Shown here: positions 10,870 through 23,607 of the stretch, piece after piece | Numbering within the stretch: the stretch's first letter is position 1 | Layout of the letters: every line of letters begins with the position of its first letter | Source: Echria macrotheca | Taxonomy: Eukaryota > Ascomycota > Sordariomycetes > Sordariales > Schizotheciaceae | DNA length: 64,000 nt | Direction of reading: 5' to 3' | Assembly: GCA_030411725.1 (NCBI GenBank) | Contig: MU839830.1 | Location: forward strand, 1,860,001-1,924,000 | Notes under the pieces: model-generated | What the model was told of the DNA's origin: nothing | The model's database searches: none | Seen by the model: only the letters and a program-made list of their open reading frames with translations | Made by a program: the position numbers and the translations under genes

Positions 10870-13408
10870 TTTTCTCTTTCTTTTTCATGTTTTTAATGTC
10901 TATGGAAAGTTTGGAGCCTGGATAGGGGGGTTAATGGTGGGTTAGAATTCTGCTTGGAGTTTTACGGAGTTTACGGGTTCGATGTTTTGGGAGTTGGTTA
11001 GAATGCCGATTCTTGCAAGCTTTTCACGGCGATAGTTTCAATTGTTACAGCGACGGCCGCCTTTGGCTTTCCATCCCATCCTCCGGCACAATCACTGTGA
11101 TATCAATCACGAGTTGCAATATCGACCTTCCTACTGACTGATACAGCCCGTACCTGACAGTTCAGCTATGCAAGCCTGAAATGCAAAGCAACTGACAGCA
11201 AAATCAACATTGCCAAATGCAGTAAATCGAGACGAACCGCAATGTCGTGCATGCGCCCATCCCCCCCTCAGGCGATCTAGACCCGGCCAGTCGGGTCTCC
11301 GCCCCTCGACTTTTCTACCCCTCCCGAGATTTCCCCCCTTGTCCGCCGCTGGTGCGGTTGCCGCCTCGGCACAGCCCTACCCTGGCGTCCCTGGGCGCGT
11401 CTGTTGTCTTGTCACTGACAACCACGTGTGTGCGCTGGGCTGTGCAAGTAACTTCCCCACAGCCGAAGGGCAGGTACGAGTTGTTAGCCGAGTGGGGTCG
11501 ATTTCCGACTCAGACACTCTCACTCACCAGATTCTGAATCATTTTTTTCGATGAATGTAAATTGAGTGAGTACAAGCCAAAAGAAAGACAGACACGCACG
11601 TACATACCACTCGTTCCGTCCCGTTCCCATCGCCCGGAATCACATTTATTTATTAGCGGAAAGCTCCAAGTTGGTACGGTACCGACAACAAAAAATTCCT
11701 GCAATCCCATCCCACCACACCAAATCAGCACACACCCTAAAGTAGAGTAGGAACCAATACCGCCGACAGGAGCGGGGGAGGAGTTCCCGACCGCTCTGGA
11801 TGGGCTTGGCTGCATCTGCGTCCTGCAGGCCTGATCCCAATGTACCTCCGCACTTGCTCCGCTCGCATTTTTTCTCCTCGGCGCGGAACCGAAAGAAAAT
11901 AAAATCTTGCTCACTTTTTACGGGACTTCACACCTTTCGCATCTTTTGGCTCGGACCTTGATTGCGCTAGTGTAGTGTGGAGGAGAGGGATATGCATGTG
12001 CTTCTAATCTGTTCCTCTCTCACCGCTGGGTGTTGGGAGCCGGGAGAGAGGAGAGGAGGGGCTTGGAGGGGTCCCGTTCGTTTGCTCGGTTATCTCCGAA
12101 ACTTTTTGTTCGTCAAGTGAACTGTCCCACACGTGCAGTCTCCAATTTGAGTCCATTTTCAACCGCTCACCCTTGTGTGAATGTGTGTTTTCCTGCGTGC
12201 ATGAATAAAATTAGTTCGGAAATATCAATCCTCTCTCTCTGTACTGTACAACAATACATACCAGTCTCCCGTCCCGTTCGGTCCCAAGGATGCGGGATCC
12301 GTGCAGTGGTGGTGATCCCCGAGATATTTCCCAGCAGGCAAGCCCCCAGCCCAAGCCCAGGGGCATGGCACTGGCGCTCGCACTGCCGCAGTCGCAGTGG
12401 AACACTGGAAAGTGGGGGGTGTGTCCCCAAGAATTCCAGTGGCGCCAGCCACCCCGTGAGATGTCCTCAGGCGAGCCCCCCGGCACATCACCAAAATCTC
12501 GACGCTAAGACCCCTCCCAGCGCTAGCCAGCCCAGATCTCGTTCTCTGTCAAATCAGATTCGAGAAACAGAGAAATCCCTGGACCCTGAACGCCACACAA
12601 CAAAAGCAAGACATTGGTGTTCTTCTTCACCATCCCACGTGGCTTCTCACAGCCCTTCCCGATGGGTTTCGGCAGTTACAGCTACACTACGGAATACGTA
12701 CACTTCCTGACTAAGGGTTTAGTTAATGCCCCAACGACAAGCCACACACTTCAAAATCGTACGATCCGAACGGAGTAGAGCCCGCATGCGGTAGAGCCTT
12801 GTTCATAACCGTCCGCCGGCTTGCGATCTTCACGGCGACGGACTAAACTCCGCATCGTATTTGGTGCTTGCCCTCTTGCCCCAAAAGTCTCCGCCGGAGA
12901 CTTTCCCACCCTGTCCCAGTTTGACCAAACTCGACGACGCTACAATGCTGGAGGCTGACAGGCGAATTTTGAATCTCCTGTCGAGACTACAATGATCTCA
13001 CGGAGCCCGGTTTGAAGAACCTGCAGATATCCAGTCCAGCAGGCTCGCCACTAGAGAGACCTTTGGTCTTGAGCCTGGCGCCTTTTGCAGAACCATAGGT
13101 AGACGAGAATTAGCAGACTCGGCATTCGGTTCGAGTTATCCTGGCAAGCCTGGGTCGAGGATAACAGTGATCTCTCGACGTCCCCACGGCTGCTGTTGTC
13201 CCAATACTAATAGTCCCCAGGGTGACCTTCTCAGGAAGTGCCTCCAGTGATGATAACGTGAACCAAGTCAATTATAACCCCATAACTAGGTACGCGTGAT
13301 ACTAGGGTGTAGCCGCACCGTCAAACCGTTTCCTCTTCGCTGTCCAAAGTTTCCAGGTGTTCTTGGATGTTATTGTAAGACTTGGGTCGAGATCGTCGGT
13401 TTCTCGTT
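10870..13408. other. Long intergenic region, no supported gene
   Basis: Lies between the 3' ends of a plus-strand and a minus-strand gene. It contains AG-rich and CT-rich patches near 12000-12100 and 12230-12240 and several short open frames (for example 12030-12710 plus) with composition unlike the neighbouring proteins. I see no RNA gene or mobile element. Confidence 0.4.
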
Positions 13409-16400
13409 CTAATCGTCGGCGTCGATTTCCTCATCATTCTCGTCATTCTCTTCGCTGTCGTCGCTCCCGTCATTGGAACTTGTAAGCCAAGAATAAGAAT
13501 CATCCCAGTGGACAATATCCGGATTGATAGCGTCAACGCATTCTTGAATGAGCCTCTTCCGAATACAGGAGAATGGCGTCATCTTCTCCTCCAAATCGCT
13601 CCATATCGCGGAAGTGAGCCCCGAAAAGTAGTCGTGGTCCCTGACCGCCTGCCAACCGGAAACCGCCCCCAATCGACGACTTGGACTGAGAACCACCAGT
13701 TGACGGATGAGTTCCACTGGTTTAATCCCATCAATCGGAAATGTGAGACTGTAGTCGCCCGGGGACGCTGCGAAGGGTGCCTGTCCGAAGGTGAGATGAA
13801 AAATGAAGCAACCGAGGGTCCAAAGATACTGAGGTCGAGACCATTGACTACTGGTGTCCAATACGGTCTCGGGGGCTGAATAGCCATCCCAGACAGATGG
13901 GGGTTCTGCTACAAATCCGAAGTTGGAAATAATCATATGACCATCCGGGCCCTTGCGAAGGTGCCCAGGTTTGATGTTCCAAAAACTCGACGACCGTTCG
14001 AGCCGCTCCATTGCAATAACCATTTCCGCTGCGTATATCAAAACATCGATTGGCGAGAATGGTGGGCCAAACGTAAGCGCTCCTCCTGAGGTGGTTACGG
14101 CCAGATTGAGCGGCAAAAGCGGCCGAGAGATGTAGTTGACCCCCAGGTAAACATGCGACGAGTCCTGGAACGCAAACGCGAGGTCTGTGAAATACGGAGA
14201 ATCTGATATGGAGCTGCGGAGCTGGACTGGCTGTCTCCCCGAAGCTTCGGTCGCTGATGTAATGCTTTTGTCGATCCTCTTGATGGCATAGACCCGACCG
14301 GAGTTCTTCTTGGTTGCCCTAAACACCTGGTTGCACTCACTGCCGCCAACCGGACGCATTTCGAAGTCACTGCTGACTAGTGGTCCAGGTCCTGGTAACA
14401 ACCATGAAGACTTGGTAAAAATGCAGACGTCCTTCTTCATTTCAAGGGTCTTCGAGTATGGTCGACCATTTGAATTCCAATAGTTGGTCTCTGGCATTTC
14501 ACTTTCGATGTGGAAAGATATCGGGTGGTCCGAGTGGGCAGATATGGGGAGAGGGGGAACTGGGAGCACCCGCCGATGTCGAAATCTCCTGCTTCCAGAC
14601 TGGGAGACGGACGACGAGCTCTCGTGCAGCAGTACAGAAAAATCGGCAACAGGGTGGAAAATATCGCTGTATGAGTCAGCTCTCGGCACATGGCGGAACT
14701 GTGACCTCCATATTTTACTTACAATTTGATGGTGCAAATGAAGCCGCGAGTTTCTCGAAGCTCTTCGACGTTCAGTTCTGGCACGCAGGCCTCGTTGCCG
14801 TTGCATGTTATCGCTACAAGGGCTACCGTATCGGGAAGTCGCATTGCGGATAGGTGACAACGAAACACTTGGCACAGTACGGATGAGCGAGCTGATGCCG
14901 ACGGCTGCGATGGGAAGTCGTAAGGTTGCAACCCTCGAACCCGTCTTTCTTGAAATACGGGGTCATATTCCACCCACAAGGCTCGCTCGTGATCAGAATT
15001 TGCGTCGACCGACGATGATATCGATTTTGAACCATTCAATGAGGCATAAAGGCTAGCCGCACCGCATCCCTCTTCAAAGATAATTTGGCCGTCAGCCGGC
15101 CTCGATGAGTTAGCATGGCGAAGCGTATATAGCCTTGCCGCCTCGCAATATCTTTCATAGTCCGTGATGTAGACTTCGGCGATCTCTGGGACCAGAGGAT
15201 CTTCAATATTTGGGTTAGCGAGCAAATTGCAGAGAGCAGTGAGCAGAGCCCCGAGCGAAAAATGGTTCGAGGCTTTCTTTGAAAACCACACGCTGTCGGG
15301 ACCTTGGCTGAGCATTCTCATGTACTTTCCCAAATTCGGGTCAGTCCACCAAGTCTCGTAGTCGGCGCAAATCTTGCCAGTAGAGTTGATGTTGGGATGG
15401 TAGATTCTCGTCTGGAATCTGAGAATTGGTGCTGATCCATCGGCAGGGATTTTGACACTGATCCAGAACACACCCCCTTCGTAAGGCGTATCGGGAGGTC
15501 CTTCGATGCTGGCCAGAATCTTATCTAGACTGTCGCCCACGGGGGATGCGCTTATAAACGGCACGCCGGATTCTCTAATGCTTCGCAGCTCGAGAAAAGC
15601 TCGGCGGGCCGCGGAATTATTATCGTTTGCCTTCAACAACAGGTTGGGAGAAGCATCTGCCCACAGGCGATCGTCAAACTTTTTCACTCCCGCCAAGGCG
15701 GCTCCGTATCTGTCGTCTCCCGAACTGAAGTCTGTTCTGATGACAGACTTGCCCTTACGTCTGAGAAGGTCGGCCATAATCCTCTGATGCTGAGGCACAT
15801 CCTCTTGCAACGGCGGGCTTGCTGTCTCCTCGGACACTATTGCGAGATCTAGATTGGGTTGGCACTGTGATTCTGGTACGTTCACGTTGACAGATCTCTG
15901 CGCTGGTCTTGATGGGGCGGTATGGTATGAAGTACTTGAAGAACTTCCTGTTAGGGCTGTTGGCGCAACGTCGGTCGTCGTCACTGACGGGTTGCGCACT
16001 ATACTGAGGCGGGCGCTTGCAGCATCCGAAAGAAGCCGAAGCGATTGTGATCCTCGCGAGGATGCCACCTCTTGGAGGAGCCGGAGACTTTGGGTGTCGG
16101 ATATGGATTCTACCTCCTTCACAAGGAGGGCTTGTTGCCGTTCCAAGACCCCAAGGGAGCTCGTGACGCCCTCCAGACCGTCGATGAGGTCCCTTATTTC
16201 CTCAACAAGTGCTCTGAACTTTGGAAGATCGTGAACGGCCCATCGAGTCACCTTCCAGGTGGACTTTTGCTTCTGGTTTCTTCGAATACTGCGTCTGAAT
16301 GACTCGAATTTCTGCCGGAAAATAGCGAGACCGTTGGAGGAAGACCTTTCGATCTGTGTTTCCTCCTCCTTCAACTCGTAGCGCTCCGTGATGACATCGG

Positions 16401-16751
16401 CCTTGGCTAGGAGAGAGCAGAGATGGTTCAGGGCTTTCTCCACCGTGGGCCGGATATCTGGGCGATCAATAGCCTGGTTATATGGCACAGGTGGCTCATC
16501 GTCAGAAGAGACAAGGCCCAGAGTTTGCCCCCAAAGAACAAGACGAATGCGTTGAAGAGCCAGCTGAAAGTGTCAGTTTACGGGGGTCTGGGAGGATGGA
16601 GACTGTCTGGAGAGCTCACCTGGGTACAAATCAAGTCGAATTCCTCACCAAAGTTCCGGGCACTGACGATGATGTCGAAATTCTCGACACACGACTTGAA
16701 GAGCCCTGCGATACCCAGAATGCCCAGCGCAAGTCCAGCTGCTTCTGCCAT
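13409..16751 (-). CDS. HeLo domain - ubiquitin-conjugating E2 - AGC-type pseudokinase fusion
   Basis: Three exons, 16751-16620, 16563-14723 and 14666-13409 (introns of 56 bp with a CTGAC branch and TTTCAG end, and 56 bp with GTAAGT and ATACAG), giving 1076 residues. Residues 1 to about 220 match the HeLo (HET-S-like prion-inhibition) domain: MAEAAGLALGILGIAGLF start, RNFGEEF, then WKVTRWAVHD and a helical end. Residues about 364-525 are a UBC-fold E2: HPN at 433-435, catalytic Cys443 at canonical spacing (HPN-x7-C), and the end NPN...PLVPEIA...YC.AARLYT. Residues about 759-1010 are a protein-kinase fold of AGC type: YAIK with Lys787, an APE motif at 922-924 and the RLGA..GW..VRDHDYF end. The HRD loop is replaced by WNIKPGH, the DFG Asp by Asn (NFG, 906-908) and the glycine loop is poor, so it is a pseudokinase. 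An acidic Asp/Glu tail follows. Known of the families: HeLo domains can attack membranes in fungal incompatibility and E2 enzymes carry ubiquitin. Inference: a signalling or cell-death protein. Confidence 0.9.
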
Positions 16752-18462
16752 GGCTCATTCTTTTGACCACAATGGCAGACAACTAGACGTCCGGGAGCAG
16801 ATTCTCGAGTCGTCTTCTAGGGTTTGATGATGATGGATCTTGATGACGATGGATACCCCGCCAGAGCCTTGCGAGAGGAGATGGTCGCCCAACGCCCAAC
16901 CAGGCAATGTGGCTGTGAGGGGTCGCAGCATAGCACGCGGTAGCATGTCCAATCCCATCAACGGTAGTGAAAACTGTGCCGATAAGTTTCATTCGCAGCT
17001 CTTGAATTCGGGTAACTTATTGGGTCATGCAAGACTCAGTGCTTACCTATAGGCAGACCCAGGTGAAAGAGACATACCCAGCCTGCATAGATTTTCATTA
17101 GGCTTCAGCAGTGGAAATTTTCGTTCAGGGTCCCGCTTTCATCGGGAAGCGCGGGTTGTTGGTTCTCAACTTGATAAGGAAAGAGCTCCATGAGAGCACC
17201 ATTGGCGATAGTTGTTTACCGAGTACCTGCTTGCCGCTTGGTACACCAGAAATACATCGGCATATAAGGTAACCAATATGCACAGGCTCCGGTTGAGCGT
17301 TTGTGACGTTGAAAGGCGGTTTCACAAGCTTCTGCCAAATCAAGCATTAAAGATGTCATGTATTTGTTCATCACAAATGCCAGAACTCGATGCCTTGTCT
17401 TTTATTTATTAGTCCATAGCAACTGACTTACTGCCTTAACAATTATTCACAACAGTGGAGACACGAGCGGCTTCTCTGGATTGCACAAACGTTGCTGAAA
17501 TATCCGACGAAACAAAGATAAAAGCCCTGTCCTAGGAGGATTTCACCACCAATGATATAATCTTGGGTCCATGGTACGCAACGTGACATCGCCCGGACCG
17601 GAGTCGGCATTTTGCCAGAATGCACGGCCCCTTCCGAATTGGTCTTTCGGATCGCTCCGGGGACCCAAAAAAGCTTAGATGTCGCAAAACCAGCCAAAGA
17701 CGACAACCCTTCAACAGTTTGCAAGCTTTTCGCCTTCCTCGACGTCCGCGGGGCAACTGACCATGTCACCTGTTTGGCCCCCGTCCTGTCGAGAATCCAG
17801 ACTTCGAATCAGAGCATCGGAAGCGCGTCGCAGGAACCGCCAAGGGCCAATTCATTTTGGCGAACCAGACTCGAGTTTTTACCTGGCCAATCTTGGACGA
17901 GCAAAAGACGGCTGGTTGATTGTATACCCACCTGTCCGGGCTCCTCACTTCCCCGCACCCAGCCATCGTCGGCTCCATTCTGGCCACGCCCCGAGATGCC
18001 AAAATGACCGTCCGCCGGGTTACCACCGAGAGTCGCAACCCCAACAGGGGCCGCAGCCCAGCGCATGAGGGGCAGAGAGCCAGTGGGAGGCACTCAGGAG
18101 CGTCGACACATCACGGCCCCGGACTGCACACGCACCCCCTGACACACACTACCGGCTCGCAGACCCAAGACCTCACCAAACACTGACCCATAGGCCATGC
18201 TGGCCGCCGTTCCGGGCACAACCAAGGGTCTTCGGACTGCGACGCTGTGGGGGAGCCAATCTGTGAACGGGTCGTGGGCTAGGCCCGTCTCTCGGAGGCG
18301 AGTCTCGGGTTGCGGGGAACACCGGTATATGTGCCCACATCCCCTTCCAATTTCCACCCTGCCGGGATTCTCACCTTTCACCTCACCGTCCGGGACCGCC
18401 GTCGTCGTACAGCCAAGGGATAAATGATACCGAAACGTCGAGGGTAGCGAGACCTGTGCGTG
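16752..18462. other. Divergent intergenic region between HeLo-E2 and receptor genes
   Basis: Holds the 5' regions of the minus-strand HeLo-E2-pseudokinase gene and the plus-strand PTH11-like receptor gene. No clear TATA element, RNA gene or repeat was found. The open frames at 17443-18186 on both strands lack motifs. Confidence 0.4.
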
Positions 18463-20222
18463 ATGGCCGCCGAAGCACCCAGCAGCCCACCGGGTGCGCC
18501 GTCCAACTCTACCATCCCCGGGAACTCGACGATACCTCTCAATGGCTCCATCTGGGGCGACCTGCCGCTCAATGCCGGCCGATCCCTCCAGACCGATATC
18601 ATTGTGTGCGCGGTGGTAACATGGACGATCGGTTTGACGTTCGTCCTCTTGCGATTCTACACCCGATTCCGACTTAAACGGATCCTCGGACCAACGGACT
18701 GGTGTATCGTACCAGCTCTTGTATGTGGGAAGGTCCTCGGGTTGTTTTGCTTTGCTGATGGACACACAGCTGTTTTCTGCCGGTTTATCAGTCAGCTCGA
18801 TCGATCGTGAGTCACCCCGGTAGAAGTTGATCCGCACTAACTCGCTGCAGAGGCACTCAAGGGCGCTGGTAAACATGCCTGGGATGTGGACTTCAGGGTG
18901 CTACCCGGTCTCGAAAAGGTAGGACGTCGTCTGAGCTTCGCTATTTCAGGTTACGATAACTGACCGGGGATTAACACCCACAGGCCGGGTGGTATGGCAT
19001 CCTCTTCTACAACATGAGCCTCGTCTTCACGAGGATATCGATTCTGCTTCTATACAAGCGCATATTCACATACAACTGGGCCAAGAGGGCCATCCAAATC
19101 GTCCTGGTACTCGTCATAGCGCTGGGAATATGGTTTATCGCTTCGGTGTGCACAACATGCGTGCCGCTCGAAGCCTTTTGGGACTGGACACTTCTGATGA
19201 CGTCTCAAGTCTACTGTCAGCCACCAAACCTCTGGTGGGGAAATGCAGCGCTTCACATTGCAAGCGACCTCGTCATCGTCGCCCTTCCGGTATGCACCCC
19301 CAAAGATGCCAAGTCTGACCTCACGATAACTGACTGAGTGCTGTAGATGCCGGCGCTATCGAAGCTCAACCTTCCGAGAAAGCAAAAGATCGCGTTGGTG
19401 CTTGTATTCGGCATGGGTTTCTTGTCAGTTTCCCTTAAACCCCCCTCTTGCCCCTATCTAACCGTTCACAGTGTCTGCATCGTATCCGTCCTCCGTCTCG
19501 TAACATTGATCGAGATCCAAACGACCAGGAGTCTAGACGCAACCTACACGAGCGCCCAGATCGTCTTCTGGTCGACCGTCGAAGTCAACGCGTCCATCGC
19601 CTGCGCATGCACTATGACACTCAAACCCCTAATCCAGAAGTGGTTCCCTACCCTCCTATCCGGCAACCACGACGTCCGCGAGCGCAGCCTCCGATGGATA
19701 ACCCCCCTCAATACTACCCGAAATTCCCGCCAATCCTACACCCGCCCCGGCACGAACCACCAACGCGCCGCCTCCGATGCCCAGAGCCGCCGCGGCGTAC
19801 CTCCCCTCGCCCCAGTCGACGAAAAAGATGCCACGGTCTGCGAAGTTCCAGGCCACACCGGCGTCGACCTCGAAGCCCAGCGGTCCATGAGCGTCTCCAC
19901 AGTCGTATGCGAGGACGACTCGTCCGTCGTCGGCATGAGCGCCCTCCGCGCGCCTCCCAAGGCACATCTGCGCCTGTCGATCCACGTGACCAAGTCGGTG
20001 CACGTGAGCAAGTACCCAGAGAGTCCGACTCCAGGCGAGGGCGCGTCGGTGGATGAGAAGTACGTGGACCGTGAGGAGCTGGTCGAGGATGTCGCTGGCC
20101 ATGATCATCATCATGAGGGACAACGACATGCCACGCCGAGTTGGCAGAGCGAGACGTCGACGTCGGCCATTACTAAGGATTTTGCTTCGATGGAGGAGTC
20201 GAAAGAACGGGGGAGGAGATGA
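18463..20222 (+). CDS. PTH11-like seven-helix integral membrane receptor
   Basis: Six exons: 18463-18720, 18770-18806, 18851-18918, 18984-19289, 19347-19423 and 19472-20222, giving 498 residues. All junctions keep frame and rebuild the family pattern: DWCIVPALLFSAGLSV, GAGKHAWDV, LPGLEKAGWYGILFYNMSLVF, CQPPNLWWGNAALHIASD, MPALSKLNLPRKQKIAL and GFFVCIVSVLRL. This is the fungal rhodopsin-type domain of PTH11-related plasma-membrane receptors, which in pathogens sense surface and nutrient cues. Seven hydrophobic helices lie within about residues 45-310. The cytosolic tail of about 185 residues is Ser/Arg-rich with a His-rich patch (HDHHHE). No N-terminal CFEM domain is present; the extracellular start is a short Asn/Ser/Pro-rich segment with glycosylation sites. 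The ATG at 18463 was chosen over a GTG three bases upstream. The ligand is unknown. Confidence 0.88.
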
Positions 20223-20663
20223 TGAATTTATTGTACGTATACCCTGGTGTGCAAGAGCAGAAGTTGTGTCGACATTTTCTTATTCGGCGCTATAATGGGT
20301 TATGGCCGGCTGGCGATGGGCGAAATGTTGGTCAACGAAATGGATCTCTGTCAGTGCATCGGGCCATGAAAACGGAATGGAAAGGGAAACGGCATTCGGG
20401 GAATACAGTTCAATATCTGGATCTGGACAGATGAATATCAAACGGGCGATGATCGTAATGGCTGGTTCCGTGGTCAGACCCGGGTGATGATAATACAGAG
20501 AGCATCAAGAACACCTGTCCTGAAGACCCCTGGGCTTGACAGCGGATTTTTTTTAAAAAACAAAAACATTGCATTTGAGGTTCTAGGCAAAAGGAAGAGC
20601 TCTACTCGAGACTCAGAAGGTAACCCAGTAGTAACACAGGACAGAAATGCAAAAAGTAAATGC

Positions 20664-20734
20664 TGCGTCAGCCGCGAATCGAACGCGGGGCCCATCGATG
20701 GCAACGATGGATTTTACCACTAAACCACTGACGC
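20664..20734 (-). tRNA. tRNA-Gly (GCC)
   Basis: A 71-base cloverleaf on the minus strand. The 7-bp acceptor stem pairs GCGTCAG with CTGACGC, followed by a discriminator A. The D arm is TGGTTTAGTGGTA, the anticodon stem CATCG/CGATG has loop TTGCCAT (anticodon GCC), and the T arm contains GTTCGATTC. There is no intron. It stands alone between protein genes. Confidence 0.95.
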
Positions 20735-22355
20735 TTGCAACCCTGTACGGTTATTGGTTGGAAGTTGATCCGGAATTACGTCCTATAGGAGCATATGGTA
20801 AGGTCGACAGCCGAATGCCACCCCTCTCTTCTCATCCCCTACAATGTACGGAATACTCTTCTCAACATAGAGAAACAGCACCATCGCGGTGTTTTAATAC
20901 ACTCGACTTCTTTGCCCGATTCGTCCGCTTACTTCCACGTTTGGAATTAGCTGAGGGAACCCAACAGCCCAACAAGAAGCTTCCCCCCTTGCTAATGGTA
21001 GTAGACCCGACTTTACGGCTGTGAGATACAAGATGCAGTGGTCTTAAGGTCAGGCCGAGACGAAATAGCGGCACACATATTTCTACATTTTCTTCATTTC
21101 ATCCCGATAGGATAGAACAGTGCACTTTCCATTCATTCCTTATGATAGATCCCGGGACCGGGACGGTGTGGGTCTTGCAGGAATATTTCAAGATATTTCC
21201 GGCTTGTTCTCGGCCAAGTACAGATGGACATTGCATATCACGAGCGTTGTGCGACTAGTCGCAGCCCTACCTACCCATTACCTATTCATCTTCTCACATC
21301 CCGATATTCCCCAGTACTCCAGATTCGATCATGGGTTGGGGGAGACCCGGATGATCTTCCCGACCCCCTTTTTTTTGTGTTTTCTTGCCTCTGGGCCCCT
21401 GCCGATCCCGACCCCCTGACCACATCCCAGTCATCCATCACCCCATCAACACTACCAGCCAGCCCGGCAAGTTCCGCTGATATATCGGCGAGTTCTTAAA
21501 GCCTTCCCCGAGACACATCGGTGATTGCGGTCGAATTTCCAAGGAGAAAAACACTCGGTCCGGCTGAATTATGAGAGTTAAGCCCTGTCGCGGAGAAATC
21601 TCGGTGACAAGTGCGAAAATTTTCGTGGTTTCGTCGGGATCCACGACTTTTCGCTTCCCACGACGGGATGATGGAGCAAGTGGGTTCTACGCCAAGGGAC
21701 CAGACGGGGGTTGATGATGCGGATCACAACATGACACAATTACAATGCAGATGATAAGGCCGGCAGAAGCAAAACGAGGTAAGGGATATATCCCAGTTGT
21801 CTGGGAGGGAGCGGGTAAATATTCAAGTTTCTGGGAAACTATCAAGCCTGCGACGCCAAAGCATCAGCGACGGACCGGTGAAATTTTATTGACAACATTT
21901 CGCGCAAGCCTTCAGGACGCGGCACGATGGTGTTGCAGCCAAGGAATTCAACATGTCGTCGGTTGTCTTGGAGCCGCATGCAGGCTCGTGGTGAGATACG
22001 CCGAGTCCGGGAAACCGTGTGATCCCGGGGCCCGGGCTCGGCGCTGCCCCGGTTTTCTTATCTTCCAGAGTGGGCGGAGCCGGTTGGGCCCAGCAAGGTC
22101 CACCGGCTCACCCAGCTTTTGCATGTAAAATGGGGAAGTTTGCCATCAGCTCTGGGGCTGAAAGGTCGCCCTTCGAGAACGATCCGTATCTACCGTGTAG
22201 TTTTGTCACTTTGTAATCATTGGGCCGAGCGCAACTGACCTGTGGTATGAGTAGTACCATCTTCATATCTCTTTCTCTTGAGTTGCTGACCGAGTTGTTT
22301 TACAGGAACATTTCACGCAGCTTGTGAAAACAGAAACTTGACCCAAAAGCTCAAT
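20735..22355. other. Intergenic, upstream of the nitrite transporter
   Basis: No gene is supported. The right end is the presumed promoter of the transporter starting at 22356, with a possible leader intron near 22240-22305. Short frames on both strands show no protein-like features. Confidence 0.4.
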
Positions 22356-23607
22356 ATGTCTAATCCGGTGACGATCAATCTTCCCGTCATGGGTTGTTAC
22401 ACACCAGCAGAGACGGTCGAATTGGTCTCGCGGGCCGGGTACAAGAAGGGGAATATGAGGCCGGACAAGATATTTTTGTCGGCCGTCTCCGGGGGTTGTC
22501 TGTTAAGCTTCGGTGCAGCCGCGTCATTGTCCGTCACCACGGCTCCGTGGTTTCAAGAAAATGCCCCTGGGTTAATCCGGCTCGTTGGGGGTATAGTATT
22601 CCCTGTTGGGCTGGTAATGATTGTGTAAGGCTAGGGTTCTTGCTCGGGACTCTATCTAAAAAAATCAGCTGACGATTATTAGCTTGACTGGAGCTGAGCT
22701 CTTCACGGGGAGTAACATGGTACGAGTCGCTTACCGATAACACTGGCTCGAAACTGATGACGTGCCCAGTACACAGCGGTAGCGGCACTCCACGGGCGAA
22801 TAACCGTCCACAAGATGCTCCTGCACTGGCTCCTGTGCTTCCTAGGAAATTTGGCCGGCTCTCTATTCGTCATGGCGATCATTATCGGGTGTATGTGACG
22901 CAACCGTCTTGATCCAGGAGAGGACTAACGAGATCGTAGATGGAGGCGTCTTCGACAAGGAGCCGTACCGGACTCAAGTAATAAACTTTGTGACGTCAAA
23001 GCAAGTCAAGCCGGTATTCCACCAAATATTTCTCAGGGCGATCGGGTGCAACTGGCTTGTATGTCTGGCTTGCTATCTGGGAATGCAGGCCAAGGATCTG
23101 AGCGCCAAGGTGGTGGGAATGTGGTGGCCGATTCTTACGTTCGTCACTCTTGGCTTCGATCATGGTATGTGGGGAGCCTTATCTTGTGGAAAGTTTCGCT
23201 GATTTCTTTCAAGTGGTGGCGAACATGTTCTTTATTCCCCTGGGCTTGTGGCTCGGAACGCCAGGGTTGACGGTAGAGTTGTACATCTGGAAGGGTAGGT
23301 TCAGGTATCAGGTGGTCCTCAAGTTGCGATACTAATCTTTCATCTGTGGTTAGGCATTATTCCTGCGGGTCTCGGGAACATTCTTGGAGGAGCAGTGTTC
23401 TGTGGTGCCTACTACTATTGGATGTTCGTCTTCCAACAACCCGAGACGAGCATCGATGGGACGTATTTCCAAGCGGAGTTGGAAGAGGGTAGGCTCCCAA
23501 GGACTACCTCCCGGAACAATAGGCCCATGGAGCATGGTTTCGGGTCGGAGGAAAGCAGAGACACCAGCCATGAGCTAAAAGAGGACGAAAGACGCGCAAT
23601 GCGCTGA
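22356..23607 (+). CDS. nitA: Nitrite transporter, formate/nitrite (FNT) family
   Basis: Six exons: 22356-22624, 22683-22719, 22770-22890, 22940-23164, 23214-23294 and 23354-23607, giving 328 residues with all frames kept. The N-terminal part contains the FNT signature FGAAASLSVTTAPWF followed by LTGAELFTGSNM. Later come FGLD-type GFDHVVANMFFIPLGLW and NILGGAVFCGAYYYW, the paired half-helix regions of the FNT channel fold with six transmembrane segments. The C-terminal 60 residues are hydrophilic and cytosolic. In Aspergillus the orthologous family member NitA takes up nitrite at the plasma membrane for assimilation. No nitrate or nitrite reductase gene lies nearby in this window, so it is not in an assimilation cluster here. 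The ATG at 22356 is the first ATG in frame. Assignment to nitrite rather than formate is from family knowledge. Confidence 0.92.

Noticed and set aside
18094..18876. Minus-strand frame opposite the first receptor exons
   Set aside because: The plus strand has a complete six-exon PTH11-like gene; the antisense frame has no family signature.
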